Made by a program: the position numbers and the translations under genes
Part shown: positions 10,861 through 22,800 of the stretch, in pieces
Layout: each line of letters starts with the position of its first letter
Numbering within the stretch: position 1 is the stretch's first letter
From: Gracilariopsis chorda
Taxonomy: Eukaryota > Rhodophyta > Florideophyceae > Gracilariales > Gracilariaceae
Length of the DNA stretch: 64,000 bases
Reading direction: 5' to 3'
Assembly (NCBI GenBank): GCA_003194525.1
Contig: NBIV01000072.1
Span: 62,001 to 126,000, forward strand
Notes under the pieces: model-generated
The model's database searches: none
The model's input: only the letters and a program-made list of their open reading frames with translations
Told to the model about the DNA's origin: nothing

Positions 10861-11642
10861 ATGTCATTGTTTTCAGCAATTGTGTGTAATGGTAAAATTG
10901 ACTCAGATCTAGCCAAGTTCTTCTTTTTCTTTGACAACTTTGTAGCCGAAGGTACTGATGACTCGGAAAAGCATCGCAGCTCTTGTCTTTTTTTTTTTAC
11001 ACGAGAACCATTTGACTTTTACTACGAGAACTACGTATACAAGGGAAAGGATATCGAAGAAGAGTATGATTACGCTTCCAGTAAGCAAGTCATGGAAGGT
11101 AGTTCTCCGAAGCCGTCAATCAGGAGAATTACATCCGAAGAGCAATTGATTGCAAGTTCCGTCCGTGGCCAGTTCTTTGACAGACATGAATGTCGCTTTT
11201 AAGAGGTCAAATGTCAATGAGGCCAAGTTTAGACTGCTGAAAAATGCAGTTGTGGAACATATGGACCAGGCGCAGTATGTGTTTCTGAGAGTTGGAACCG
11301 ACTATGAGTCGCTCAAGCGTACGATTGGAAACTATATTTCATGCTGAGAAACTCTCAGTCAAGCCTATAAGCCTATATGGGAAGAGGAAAGGAGATGGTA
11401 AGTGACATCACGCTAGGTTGACTCTCCTTCATTCTTAGCAAACCGTGGAGTCAATACAAAACCAGGTACGAGACATCAGGCTCCTGGCTCAGAAGAAACA
11501 AAATTTTAACGAAAATGACAAGGTTTCTGTTTGTTCGTTCTGCCACAATCCAGAGAATGGAGCAAATCGCTGTGAAAAGAATACCCATCGGAAAACTACA
11601 TGCCCCCAATGTGTGAAGATGATACACTTGGAAGTTAAGTGA
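10861..11642 (+). pseudogene. Gag-like region with zinc motif, element G
   Basis: Short frames at 10861-11202, 11150-11347 and 11445-11642 together look like a Gag. The last contains a cysteine-rich motif, CSFCHNPENGANRCEKN, followed by CPQC, similar to nucleic-acid-binding knuckles before a retroviral-type protease. The frames change at about 11190 and 11400. The assignment rests on position ahead of an RT and on the zinc motif; similarity of the first part to known Gags was not recognised. Confidence 0.5.
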
Positions 11643-12263
11643 TGGTCAAAGCCGCAGATGCCAGAGCCTGCCATCGCCGCGAATGACACACGAATGAAAA
11701 AGGACGGGGACAAACCAAAGGACCCAGGGTAAGATAAGGAGTACATAGTGGGGATAATTACTGTAGAAAATCAAGAAGAAGAGACTATGAATGCTACAAA
11801 GAGAAATTCTGAGGCCTCGACACTGTCGAAGTAACCAATGACGGAAAGAATGGCTCTGGGAAAGTCACTGAACCCTCTGCAAGGTTCAGTCATTGACCTT
11901 GCGGAGAATCCACCAAGGAGGAAGAGGATTAAGCCCAAATACTGCAAACCAGCGCGAAGTAAACGCCCACAGACCCCAAAAAGATAGCATTTCAGACAAG
12001 TTAGTACGTTAAAATGTACTTCTAGAGTTGACACGTGCTTCATGTGAACTCACTTATGGCCAGCTGCTCCGTGGGGATGCTGACGATGGAAAATGACATA
12101 TCCAAAAACTGTTCTTGACGAATTCCAGAACTTAGAAACTTGCTGTGGCTCGTAGGCCTGGAAGTATCTGAACACAACAATTGTGAGACTGAAGCTATTC
12201 GAAACCAAGTTCAACGCGCTGCTAAAATCAAAAGCAGTTTCAAACCTTCTCTCCACTTAACGG

Positions 12264-12491
12264 ATGAAAACAGTTAGAATCTCAGCAGAAACAACTACAA
12301 GGAAGATTAAAGTGGACGATGAATGCTCTAAAGTAGTACAAGGCGTCTCCAAAGACGTTCCTGTGCTGTTCGGTGAGGCAAATACTCTGCTAAACTTTCC
12401 AGCAGTTGATTATTCACCGGTGGATGTTATTATAGGTTCCCGACCCTGGACAACATTCAAGCGTGCATCGACATTGGAAATATTGGGGTAG
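12264..12491 (+). pseudogene. Possible protease remnant, element G
   Basis: The frame ends in PVDVIIGSRPWTTFKRASTLE, which resembles the flap-to-C-terminal part of retropepsins (typically V-I-L-G-x-P-W-L). The active-site D[ST]G was not found upstream, so only the second half, if any, survives. Confidence 0.3.
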
Positions 12492-12816
12492 CCGTGACTA
12501 TAGAAGGGATAGAATCCATGTTAGATCTAGAGTATGATTAACGCATTCCTGGTATAGAAGGATCCGAGAATGATAGTTAGAAGTGCATCTCAGACCCAGA
12601 AATTTATCCGGGGCCTTCTAAATTTGGAATTGATGAGGATAAAGAGTTTGTTACAGATTTTTTGTACATATTGTTGATGCTTGGTGTGCCGATGATTCCA
12701 AGAAAGTAAGTAAATTGCTAGCACCTCAAATACCTTGAGTTTTTGGAATCATCTGTACATCAAGTGTCAACATAGATGTACACGTAATAATCTAATGATG
12801 GACGCTTAGTATCACG

Positions 12817-14017
12817 TTGGATAGTACGCGTGATGTCTTACGTGCGGAATCACTCAGTTGTGTGCACGTCCATCGAACGCGCATATACGTACTTCTCTGG
12901 GTAAGGAGGAATTGTGAGAGTGATGGGGAAGAACCCTTCCCCCAGGTCTTCGAAGAAGATGAAGACAGTGATTTTGAGGGAGAGAAGCTACAGATGCTGA
13001 AGCTGATCAAAAAAGAAGAATACCTAAAATTGACATCACTTGCGACAAAGACCAATCGTCTCTTGAGAAGGGCACAAATGCAGCTCTCCGCAACACTCAT
13101 AGACTCCAAAGCCGTTGCTTTGTCCTTGGAAAACCGTAGACCTGCTCATGTCCCAGTGCGGCATTCTTCCGAAGTAAAGGAACCAGAGCCTTTAACGATT
13201 TTGGAAAGACATCTTCCACCACGACATAATGATTTGACAAAAGAAAAAATTGATAAAATGCTTCGTGCAGGAATCAGCACACCAGCAAACTCTGCCTGGT
13301 ATTTCCACATTGTAATAGCAACAGATAAATATGGAAGCTCGCAATTTTTCGTGGAATACCGTGCATTGAATGCCAAAATGAAGTCCGATCGTTGGCCATC
13401 ATCACGCATAGAGGACTTGTTTGATGACCTTCGTTGATCTTCACTACTCACAACTCTAGATTCGTTTCCAGAATATTTGCAAATGAAGATGGCAGAGAAG
13501 TGCGAAGAGAGGACCACTTCTATCTGCAAATTTGGTACATTCAAGTTTTGAGTCATGCCATTTGGATTGATGAATGCCCCTTCCACATTTCAAAGAATGA
13601 TTGACGTCCTACTGGAAGACCTATCCTTCGTTCGTGTGTATTTGGATGACTCTGTCATTTACTCCGACGATATAGAGCATCATCTGATTCGTTGCAAGAA
13701 AGTAATTAGCAGAATTGTTTCGCATGGGTTGAAGATTAAACTGGCTAATTGTAGTTTTGTGCAGCTTCTGTTGAAGCTCTCAGCACACTTCATCGATAAG
13801 ATGGCAGTTGCGATGGACAGAGAACATTAGAGCTATACTGGAAGCCCCACGTCTAACCTCCAAGATAGAGCTAAAGAGCTTTATAAGACTGGGCAGTTAC
13901 TATGGACGGTTCATAAATAGATTTGCTGAAGCATCAGCAGCTTTGCATGAGACGACTTCACCAAAAAAGGTACTCTGGACGCCAGAAATGGAAGAAGCTT
14001 TCCTGACTATCAACTGA
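12817..14017 (+). pseudogene. Reverse transcriptase, element G
   Basis: Fingers appear at 13195-13437 (KEKIDKMLRAGISTPANS, then FFVEYRALNAKMKSD). The palm is at 13555-13830, with MPFGLMNAPSTFQRMIDVLL and the catalytic box VYLDDSVIYSDD. A TGA at about 13435 and a TAG just before 13555 lie in the same frame between them. The thumb continues in another frame at 13808-14017 (SYYGRFINRFAEASAALHE). The order and motifs are typical Ty3/gypsy RT, and the YLDD site itself is intact. Confidence 0.88.
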
Positions 14018-14022
14018 AAATT

Positions 14023-14475
14023 TGTAAAATACCCTGTTCTGGTACTTACAGACTTTGATGAGGGTTTTGTGGGTGAAACGGATGCAACCATTGTTTCTTG
14101 CGCGGCAGTCCTTTCTCAAAAGATGGAAAGCAAACTACACACTACACAGTTTACTAGCCGTACGATGACAACCGCTGAGAGATGTTGTTCGGCCTGTGAA
14201 CGCGAAGCATTAGCAGTCATCTTTGCGTTTGAAAAGCTTCGTGTGTAATTGCTGTACTCTCTCCCATTCACACTCATTACGGATCGTTACGTCCTGCAGT
14301 ATGAGTTTAGAAAGCGGGATATCCATGAATTGCTTGCAAGATGGATAAATTTTCTTTCGGAATATGAGTTGGATATAAAGTAAAAGCCCGGGGCAAGTAA
14401 AAGTGTTGCAGACTACTTGGCGCTAATAGAAATATCTGCAGAACAAGTAACTGATAAGTCTGTACTAGAAATGTA
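14023..14475 (+). pseudogene. RNase H remnant, element G
   Basis: Reading through stops, the plus strand shows a Ty3 RNase H: a TDFDEGFVGETDATIVSCAA start, ACEREALAVIFAFEKLRV, LITDRYVLQYE and an RWINFLSEYELDIK segment. At least three nonsense codons (near 14027, 14248 and 14382) interrupt it. Confidence 0.7.
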
Positions 14476-14662
14476 ATTGGAAGGGCAGACGTTCGAAGAC
14501 TTAGAACAGTTTCTTAATGATACAGGGAATTATATTTTGAGATTGATATTGAGGATTACGTATCCGTGGACCTGGCTTATGATCATGTTTTAGGCCAAAC
14601 GAAACTCGTCTCGCAGCCTGCTCCTTCTGAACTGCCTTTGTGGCGGCACCCGTTGATCATGC

Positions 14663-15433
14663 TCATTGTAGCTGCATTTCAGTACATCCCTTCTTTGCTG
14701 AACGAGGCAAAGCCCCAAAGACGAGTAGTGTTGGACATAGAACTTCTGGTCCGATGGTGCCATTGACGCTCTTTATGGTCATTTGTAGGCATTCGTCGTT
14801 AGTCTCCAAGCGTGGCATGGAGTCACGAATCTTACCGTATGCATCATGTAATGGGGCGTGATATCTTTCAATGTGAGACATAGTATAGGGAGATTCAATC
14901 GGAGCCTCAACTATAGTCATGCCATCAACTGTAGCGTTTGCTGCCAGCTCTGTGGAAACGAAGTTCGACCCCTGATCAACATGAAGAAAGTCTGAAGGTC
15001 CTAGGTACAAACGACTCCAGCACCTTAGGATAGTTTTCCACACATTCTGAGATGTCATGCTCTTTAGGAACTCAGCCGCGTTGAAGTGAGTAGCTTCAGC
15101 TACTAGATGTCGTACAGGTTGACTATTGATGTACATCACATCTACAGTGACAATGTGGTTGAAACCTAGATCATCCGTGCCAGTTGTAACTTTAAAACGT
15201 TGTAGCTTAGCAGCGTTTTGGATGCAGACCTCGCAATCACGGAGAATATTCTCAAGAGTCTTGCATGTAAAGCTGTCTAAATCTTCAGGGTTTGCACGCT
15301 TAAGCAAGTTGTAAAATGGTTGAACCGAGGGGTGGCCAAATACGGGGTGAAGCTTCCGAAGCTCTGATTCAGTGTAAAGCGCAAAACCCAAATCTACAGG
15401 CCTCCATGGGTGAACAAGAAAGTAGTTCTCCAT
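14663..15433 (-). pseudogene. Integrase of relic I
   Basis: A 256-residue frame. The zinc-binding part reads LRKLHPVFGHPSVQPFYNLL with a later CKTL...CEVC. The core begins VDVMYINSQPVRHLVAEATH (first Asp), has HVDQGSNFVSTEL (second Asp) and HIERYHAPLHDAY (Glu). The triad is therefore present. It ends near 14663, where integrases of this type usually continue, so the C-terminus and the downstream RT are missing. Confidence 0.82.
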
Positions 15434-15521
15434 AACTAGGTTCTGTTCTGCATTTGAACCTTACAACTTCTTCCTGAATACTGAATTCCAATCCGTTGTC
15501 CTTCATGTCCTTCATGCTCGG

Positions 15522-17087
15522 TTATAACGGTACAATGTTCTTCATTATCTGGAATGTGAAACCTATCACTAGGTCGAGGTCTTTGAAAGGAACGGGAACT
15601 ATCGTAAGGCAAATGGCGTTGATTGTGCGACCAATTCCGAACATTGAGCGGCGTGAATCAATATCTATGTTCATCGGAACGTTGAATTCTTCGCAGTATG
15701 CTCGATATTGAGCGTAGGACATGATTGAAAACCTGTTGGTGCATGTGTCGATCAATATTCTTTTAAATCGTGGGGCTTCTCCCATAGACAGAGCAGAGAG
15801 CAAAACTGCCGTCTCCGTTTTAAGGTCTGTAGAAAACTTCCTCCCATGTACAACGGAACAATTAGCTATATAAGTTCCAGTCTTCTTTTGAAGGTTGTGA
15901 TCATGTACAGCAAGATACACATTGTCTTCTGCATCGAAATCCGAAAATTGAGCCTCGGTTTCGTTTTCCGTGTTCTCCGAAGTACTATCCAGTTGCTCGG
16001 AGATGTATGCTACATCTTTTACACTGAGCATTGCGGATGGAGGGGTAGACTTCAGAAGTTTGATGGCTGCAAGAACCTCCTCCGGGGGGTGGCGCGTGTA
16101 AGCTATGTGGGTTTTACCAAAAACGTAGCATCCCTTCAGTCCTTTGATCCCCCTTGACGAAAATCGACGTAATCGTTTGTAACGTGAATAGGGGCGTACT
16201 GTGCCATTATATCTACTCATTTCTCCATCATATCTCCTGCCAAGACTGTAAAGTGCCGCTTTTTCGTTTACTTCCTGAGTGATATAGGAGTTCGAAGATC
16301 TTGGTTGGTGTGATAGAAAAGTTGAAGTACGATTGATTGCCTCTTGCGCGGTCTTTGGCACGTGCTCGCGGAGAGATTGTTGCATGGGATCAATGTCGCA
16401 GGAGATCACAAGCTGGTCTTGGAGTAGATTATCGTAGTGATAGTTGACTGACAACTGTTTCTGAAGAGTAGATAGCTTAAACGAAAATGCTCGAAACACC
16501 TCCGCTTCGCTCTTCTCAGGATCTTCTCTCATTGCTTCCGCGAGCTTCATCGTCTGCCATTGTAGCAGAACACTACTATGCTGCTTTTCACTAGTGTAGA
16601 AGTAGAAGAGCTTCTGTCGAATACTGTCGAAGCATTCTCCAGGACAATAAGTCCGGGTATAATATGACAGAGCCTCTTCGTTCAGCATAATAGGGAGGGC
16701 TTCAGCCTTTTCATCCTCTCTGAGATTGAATACGCAACACAGAGTTTCATACAACAGGAATGCGGAAGAGATGTCCTCATCATATTTGCCACTGAATTTT
16801 TCGCGGCCTTGATAGGCTCGCATCAAGCCATTTATGCGAAGAGAGTAGCTATTCATACCATTATAAGGATTCTGCGAAGGGCTGTTTGGAATAGCTCTGG
16901 TCCGAACGATAACTTTAGCATCATCAGCTTTAACGTTGCTATAGGATATGCGTCTGTAGTCTGGTAGTGTTTGATGCTCTGCAATTTGTTGACGAGCAGG
17001 AAACCTAGGCATGGTAGAAAAACGAAGTGGTTCACGTTCCACAGCTTTCTCAGGTACAGTATACTCTGGTATGACTGCATTAGCCAC
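15522..17087 (-). CDS. Gag-protease frame of relic I
   Basis: An open frame of 521 codons. Residues about 90-260 form the capsid-like region (YQGREKFSGKYDEDISSAF, LREDEKAEALPIMLNEEAL, QLSVNYHYDN). Around residues 305-330 a zinc motif appears degraded (GCYVFGKTHIAYTRHPPEE: one cysteine stands before F-G, and the expected second is lost). Near residue 440 RILIDTCTNRFSIMS occupies the protease active-site position, with D-T-C instead of D-T-G. The frame is intact but key residues are changed, so it is probably non-functional. It could be a retained Gag. Confidence 0.7.
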   Translation of the reverse strand: MANAVIPEYTVPEKAVEREPLRFSTMPRFPARQQIAEHQTLPDYRRISYSNVKADDAKVIVRTRAIPNSPSQNPYNGMNSYSLRINGLMRAYQGREKFSGKYDEDISSAFLLYETLCCVFNLREDEKAEALPIMLNEEALSYYTRTYCPGECFDSIRQKLFYFYTSEKQHSSVLLQWQTMKLAEAMREDPEKSEAEVFRAFSFKLSTLQKQLSVNYHYDNLLQDQLVISCDIDPMQQSLREHVPKTAQEAINRTSTFLSHQPRSSNSYITQEVNEKAALYSLGRRYDGEMSRYNGTVRPYSRYKRLRRFSSRGIKGLKGCYVFGKTHIAYTRHPPEEVLAAIKLLKSTPPSAMLSVKDVAYISEQLDSTSENTENETEAQFSDFDAEDNVYLAVHDHNLQKKTGTYIANCSVVHGRKFSTDLKTETAVLLSALSMGEAPRFKRILIDTCTNRFSIMSYAQYRAYCEEFNVPMNIDIDSRRSMFGIGRTINAICLTIVPVPFKDLDLVIGFTFQIMKNIVPL

Positions 17088-17863
17088 TTAAGAATCGTGA
17101 TTGACGGTCTCAAGGTCCGTTTTTGGGCTCATATTTCCACGCGTCTCAGTTCTGGATCCCATAAGCTGGCTTTTCGTACCAGCGACAGCTGTTGCTGGAA
17201 TGAAATTCTACTGAAGAAGGCATTCGATGATTGCCTGTGCGTGCGGGAAGAACCGCCTTCGCGTTACATGCACACCATGGGATAACAGAAACGCAACCGA
17301 TCTCTGTGCTAGTTGCTTTGGCATAGCCTCAATCGTGTGCATATGAAAGGTCGCAGTGCACTCGAACCAGAGTGCCTGCCGAGTGAACCCAGTGAATTTT
17401 GACGCATCGAGCATACTCGTACAATACTCTTGATTTTAATCTTGGTAGGCGGCTTTCTCAGCAGCAGTAGCTAATAATGGCGGTGGATCTGTATCATTGG
17501 CCTCATAGTTCACGGGGCATGTCGGATTTAGTAAAGGTGCAGTGATCGGGAAAACATTGGTTGGCACAGCGCTGCTTTTCGCGGGCGAGTTTGGTGCGCT
17601 ATGGAACGATTCTTGTCCAGACATGTTGCCCAGCTATATTTGTCAACAAATGGTCGCTAACAACGATGAAAGTTATAACTATCAAACGGGCGTATGGTTC
17701 GAACCACACGGCAATAATGGGTGGTAGTCTGGAAATACGCCTCTGAGATCCTCGGAGACAACCAGACGCAAGATGGTACGGCAATCGTGGGGCGCGGACG
17801 CATGGAAAGTAATGTAGATAAAAACAGAAGTTAAGCTCTTATTGTATTTCGTAGGAATACTAT
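17088..17863. other. No recognisable gene
   Basis: Short frames only on both strands. It should contain the upstream leader of relic I, but no LTR or primer-binding site could be identified. Confidence 0.5.
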
Positions 17864-18926
17864 TGTGGGCGCCATCACGAGACGGTGACGCAGGGGGCCA
17901 AAAAGTTGTAATAATAAAAGCCAATAGGGTGCTCTTCGTAGCTAAAAGCCCCAAAACAAGTTGAAAACAGTGGGATCAAAAGAACGAAACCCACTCGATG
18001 AAATAAAACAACACTAGGGAGAGCAAGAGGCTCAATACCCAAATAAAACTTCTTAACTTCTTTGTTGAAACGGCACGCAACCCAAGAATTATGTCAAGGA
18101 TCACTAAGGGTCAGACCCTCGGCTTCCGGTCAGACACTCCGGATGTGAAGCAGATTCCGCAGCCTACCTACCTCTGCACTAACCAGAAGCAGGCGCATAC
18201 AATCCTTACAGGGCTTCCCGAGGAGAGCTACTAACAGCGGGATATGCTTTCACTTTATATCCAAGCTGGCCCTTTGCAGGAAAGGTTGCACGGCACGTCG
18301 CCTGCGGATAGCTTCCCGTCAAGTACTTCCGTCCGGAAATCACCAGGTCTTTCGACCGACACCGTTATCCGAGCAAAGCTCCGGTGGGGCTCAAAGACGA
18401 CAGAAACACCTTTGGTACATACTACCCGTCTCCCGTCCACGCCTAAGGCGCTTCAACCGGTCTCAGCGACGGTACTTCCCCACCCTATTGGACAACTAGT
18501 GGCACACGCCTCACTAGAAGCCCTTTATCCAGCGACGAACGCCTCACTGGTTGTTGATGATAGTTGAAGTTGCTGAAGGTTGATAGGGGGTGGGGCTTAG
18601 ATGTTGGTCGATTGTTGAGGTGAGTTCAGACCGAAGTCCGAAGCTCAGAACCTCTTTTTATAGTGTTTAGAGGCACTACAAACGAGCAAAATACGCATTT
18701 CTACTTGATAGTTACTCATGTGTGCGTCTAGGTTACTCCATTGGCTTCTAGAGACCTCTGGAGCTGCAAACTAACCAATAATAAAGCGACAATTTGCGCC
18801 AGCATCACTAAAATACTGTAGTTTTTGCTGGGCCAACAAAGCGTGCAATGTGCTAGACACTACTGGAACATTCTATACGTGTGTTCCAGCAATGTCTAGC
18901 ACATTCCGCAACATTAGCGACCGACA
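17864..18926. mobile_element. LTR-like element D (1,063 bp), empty homologue of C
   Basis: It starts TGTGGGCGCC and ends GCGACCGACA and is flanked by the 5-bp duplication ACTAT (17859-17863 and 18927-18931). Its first 388 bp match 42858-43244 and its last 675 bp match 53164-53838, the two halves of element C. D therefore shows C before element E landed in it. TG...CA ends and a 5-bp duplication fit a solo LTR, but no internal region is known here, so a short non-autonomous element is possible. A 61-codon minus frame (18255-18440) is shared with C and probably meaningless. Confidence 0.9.
18847..18905. repeat. Long hairpin near the right end of element D
   Basis: AATGTGCTAGACA (18847-18859) is inversely repeated as TGTCTAGCACATT (18893-18905). 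Inside, CTGGAACA pairs with TGTTCCAG. Only short internal loops and an apical loop of about 11 bases remain unpaired. The copy in C (53758-53816) has the same structure with a few mismatches. Confidence 0.8.
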
Positions 18927-18931
18927 ACTAT

Positions 18932-19467
18932 TGCGCTCAAAACAGCTAGTTAAGTAGCGCATAAGCAATGTAATAACTCATATGCACTGCTGTAAGCATT
19001 AGTACGATAGGAATACATGTGCACGAATCATAGCTAAGACCTTGTTCGTATCCAGTTGGATCTATCCTACAAAGCAAATTCGTGATGAATAACAGTTCCA
19101 TCTTCGCCGGGCCTGTCATGCAAATTCTCCACGACTATAATATCACCGTACGCCATCACCACTGTCCAGTAGGCCAAGATGGGGTCCCCTCTGAAGCCCA
19201 AACTACTCTTGAGTTCCACACCAAGCCTGTGCTGATTTGCCGCACTTCAAGGGTTTTCTGCGTTTCACCGTTTCGGTTAACATTAAAACGGGAATTATTC
19301 TCCCCGCGCCACATATGTGCGATCCGTATACGTACATCGCACAAATATCAACATTTTTAACATGGTAAAATGGTCGTGGAGGTACTTAGGTGAAGCAGCG
19401 GGGATCCAAATTAGTAGAGGGAGCGGCAAGATCTTAGGAAGAGAACTATCGAGGCAGTGTATGGTGA
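18932..19467. other. No recognisable gene
   Basis: Sequence between element D and the 137-bp repeat that precedes element H. Only short chance frames (for example 19082-19360). Confidence 0.5.
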
Positions 19468-19604
19468 CAGAGGCGGGCAATCGTGTCAAAATTTGACAGT
19501 GGTGGATCGCGTTTGGAGAACGGTATTGAGCTGGGAGGTGACATAAAGATGGTCGGCGCCAGATTGTGGGAAATGCATGGTGGGGGACGATTCCTGATGA
19601 GAGC
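19468..19604. repeat. 137-bp direct repeat X, left of element H
   Basis: It begins CAGAGGCGGG and ends GATGAGAGC, directly touching the H LTR. The same 137 bp, about 91 percent identical, follow the right LTR at 24874-25010. It behaves like an oversized target duplication. Confidence 0.85.
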
Positions 19605-19822
19605 TATAGCCGTTTCCGGCTGCATAGCGCAGGACAGAAAATAAAAAGGCTACTTAAACCCTAGTTGTAGGTTACACTAGCGTAGTTATCTTATCAAATG
19701 CTTGCAGTTCCCAATTGGAGAACACGGTAGTGGAATTTAAGCTCCAAGAACATCGCCTATCAGTAAATCGAGGCATCGAACCTTACCTTTCCATGGACGA
19801 ACAACTCGCGTAGTTCGCCACA
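19605..19822 (+). repeat. 5' LTR of element H
   Basis: 218 bp from TATAGCCG (TGTAGCCG in the other LTR) to TTCGCCACA. It contains a shared core around 19680-19730 (GGTTACA, TTATCAAATGCTTGCAG). It pairs with 24656-24873. Confidence 0.88.
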
Positions 19823-19878
19823 GTGATCACTGGATTCACTACAACAGTTCGACGTTTAATTTACTACGTTCAGTCGCG

Positions 19879-22800
19879 ATGTCTGAGACGCAGTCAACCC
19901 CTGAAAGCAGTCACCACACGGATGAATCTACACCGGAAATCACATACTAGGAACCTTCTTTTGTTTCTACTTCTATCGATCATCCACAACTGGTGCGCAC
20001 AGATTCCGCTTCAATCAGGAAGTTTGTTGGCCTTTATGATCAGTATCGCAAGGACATCACCGCTCGCGCTCTACAACTTGCCGTAGTAGACTCTACGACG
20101 ACAGAACCAGTCCGACCGGTTAATCTCACGTACTGTGTTGATCTGGAATGGCTAGAGTCTATCATTGACTTCCACCTCATACCGGATCTTTCCTGTCCTG
20201 ACATGGTTACTGATGATATGCTGCGTACATTTTTGGAACAGCGATCGCAAACTAAGTGGAAATCTATTTCGGTCTCAGCTCTGAATGTGCTCATTGAGAA
20301 AGAACTTCGAATGGACATGTCCGACACGTCCGCACCAATGCGGATGGAAAATATATTCGCGTCCTATTTGCCGCTTCTGCGGCGACATGGACTGAAATGG
20401 GTCACGACATCTCGACCCAAAACAGCAATTGGCCACATCATTTCCGCCATGAAACCGAAATATTCACGCACAAAGCTCGAATCAAACATTGAATCCTCTC
20501 ACATGGAACTAAACAAAGATTTCACCGGTTTCTTCAAACACACCATGGCCGTGTCTCAATCTTTTGACGACCTTGATAACGGCCCCACCTCCCGCGGCTC
20601 TAGCTCTCACTCTCGTAAAGAACGAAAAAGCTCATCGTCGGAGAAAACGGCTGGAAACTCCGCATCAAACACGGCAAACAGTGAGCCGCGCAAATCACGT
20701 TCAAACAGCAGGCCTCCTCCCCCGTGCCCCCACCTACCGTGCAAGAAGAAGGAATTACGTCACTGGATAGATGACTGTGATTTGTGTACTGATGAGGAGA
20801 GGCGCGAATACAAGGCTGAGCTTGCGGCGAAGAAGGCCGCTGATGGACCTTCGAAATCCACACGAAGCCAGAAAACTAAGCAAATGTCCAGCGAGAATAA
20901 GGGCAAAGTGAAAAAACTGCAGCCGTCTAAAACCTCCCACCCAGGCCCGTGCTGCGTCATCACCGTATCGGACGGCCAAACCTCCTTGGATGGTACTGGA
21001 CGTTGTGACGACGGCAGCGACGACAGCATCGTGTCACCAAGTCTCGCTGAGAAGGCAGCACTAAAGGGCATTGGAACAATTGCTGCCATCAAAACCACTC
21101 ACCTCTCTGTCGCGCTGAAATCTGGTCCCAACCTGCAAAGCGTCGCATTTTCTAGGACATGTACAGCACCGCGCACAGTCCTGCATCTTTCTTCATGCAG
21201 TCTGGCTTTGGTTAACATCACCTACTTGGTCGTGGATAATGACCTTGCATGCGAGGAACTACTCATCGGCCGCCTTGTTCTACGCAATCTTCGTGTAGAC
21301 ACGGAAATACTACTGGACAAAAATCGGTTTGCTTTAAATGGTGCAGACTGTTCAGATGTAGGAAACCCCGCAGTCTGTCCCGGTGAAAGTTACGCGAGTA
21401 GGTTAATGACCGCCAGACTACACAAAGATTCAAGCACCACAACTGCAATTCCCATCAAACCACCGCAACCAAACCGTCCGAGAGTCCACTATCACGCAGA
21501 AAAGCATTTACAGTACCCATTCCCAGATCCCTTGCTTCTTGACCCTCTCGAAAGCGACTAACACGACGAAATCAAGTCAGCTGTCAACGAAATGGTGGAG
21601 AACACGCGACACTCTGGCATGACCAACGGTCAGGTGACCAAACTGCGCAGCGCTCTGGAGGACAACATGGAAATCTTCCGAGTCTCTCTCTCAGCAGGAC
21701 CACCAGCAAAAATCAGACCAGAAAAGATCGAGTTATCTCTAGAAGCCATCTCACTCCGCGTCAGGCTTCACAACTACTCGCAGGAGCAGCGAAAGTTTCT
21801 ACATCTCTTTCTCGAGGATCTCGTTCGAACCGGAATGGCCTACCCAAACCCAACATCTTCATGGGCCAGTGCCCCCTCGATTGTTTCAAAACCTGGCCTG
21901 GCTCGTTTCCGATTCACTGTCGACCTACGTCCAGTGAACAAGTACACCATCAAGCATCAATTCCCCATGCCAAACATCGATCAGGAGCTGTTGAAACTCG
22001 CATACTCTAAATTCTTCGCCACGTTTGACCTATCCCACGGATATTGGCAGTTCCCTCTCCACGAAGACTCTCAGGCGCTACAGTCTTTCATAACACCCGA
22101 CCGGAGTTTTTTCCCAACACGAGTCCTTCATGGCACAACCAATGCCACAACTCACCTTCAATCAGTCCTCGCTGAGATATTTCCGAAGGAACTACGTCAA
22201 TCCCTCGTGTATTGGCTTGATGAAATTCTACTACACAACAGAACAGTGGAAGGAATCCTTCAACAACTTCGGAAGCTCTTCCAGGTCTGCAAGAAACACT
22301 CAATCCGTCTCCACCCAAAAAAGTGTATTCTGTTTTCAACTTCAATCAGGTGGTGCGGAAGAATTATCTCCGCATCAGGAGTACGGTATGCTCCACGACA
22401 ACTCAATGGTCTGTTAGCAATAGAACCTCCGGCCAATGGAGGCCACCTGCAGCAATTTCTGTGTGCACTGCAGTGGGTTAAGATGAGCATACCCAACTTC
22501 TCCAAGATCATACCACCGTTGAAAAACTTTTTGGAAAAGGTGTACAAGAAAGCTGGAAAGCGCACAAAGACTTCCGTGGCAAAGGTAGATCTTGCGGCCC
22601 TCGGTTGGTCCGGTCTAGAAACCCAGGCATTTCGAGCTTGCAAAGAGGCACTTGCCCACAGCGTCACACTCGCACACAGTAAGGAGAATCAGAGACTCGT
22701 TATATACACAGACGCTTCCGACAACCTATGGTCCGGCATCATCACTCAAATTCCACTCACCAACCTCACCAAACCACACGAAAAACAGCAGCACAGTTCT

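Larger units (their letters stand above)
10861..14540 (+). mobile_element. Ty3/gypsy relic G, plus strand, no 3' end
   Basis: Gag-like, zinc-knuckle, RT and RNase H pieces follow each other in Ty3 order on the plus strand. Nonsense codons and at least one frameshift are scattered throughout. No integrase of this element and no matching 3' LTR follow; at 14663 the oppositely oriented integrase of relic I begins. G is old and truncated. Confidence 0.8.
14663..17087 (-). mobile_element. Retroelement relic I (copia-like order), minus strand
   Basis: Gag and protease (15522-17087) are followed directly by integrase (14663-15433), the copia gene order. RT and RNase H should lie below 14663 but are absent, replaced by the end of relic G, which runs towards it. 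No LTRs or target duplication were identified. The Gag and integrase resemble a family I associate with fungal genomes. Confidence 0.7.

Noticed and set aside
18255..18440. 61-codon frame conserved at 53167-53352
   Set aside because: Conserved only because elements D and C are homologous; no start context or domain.
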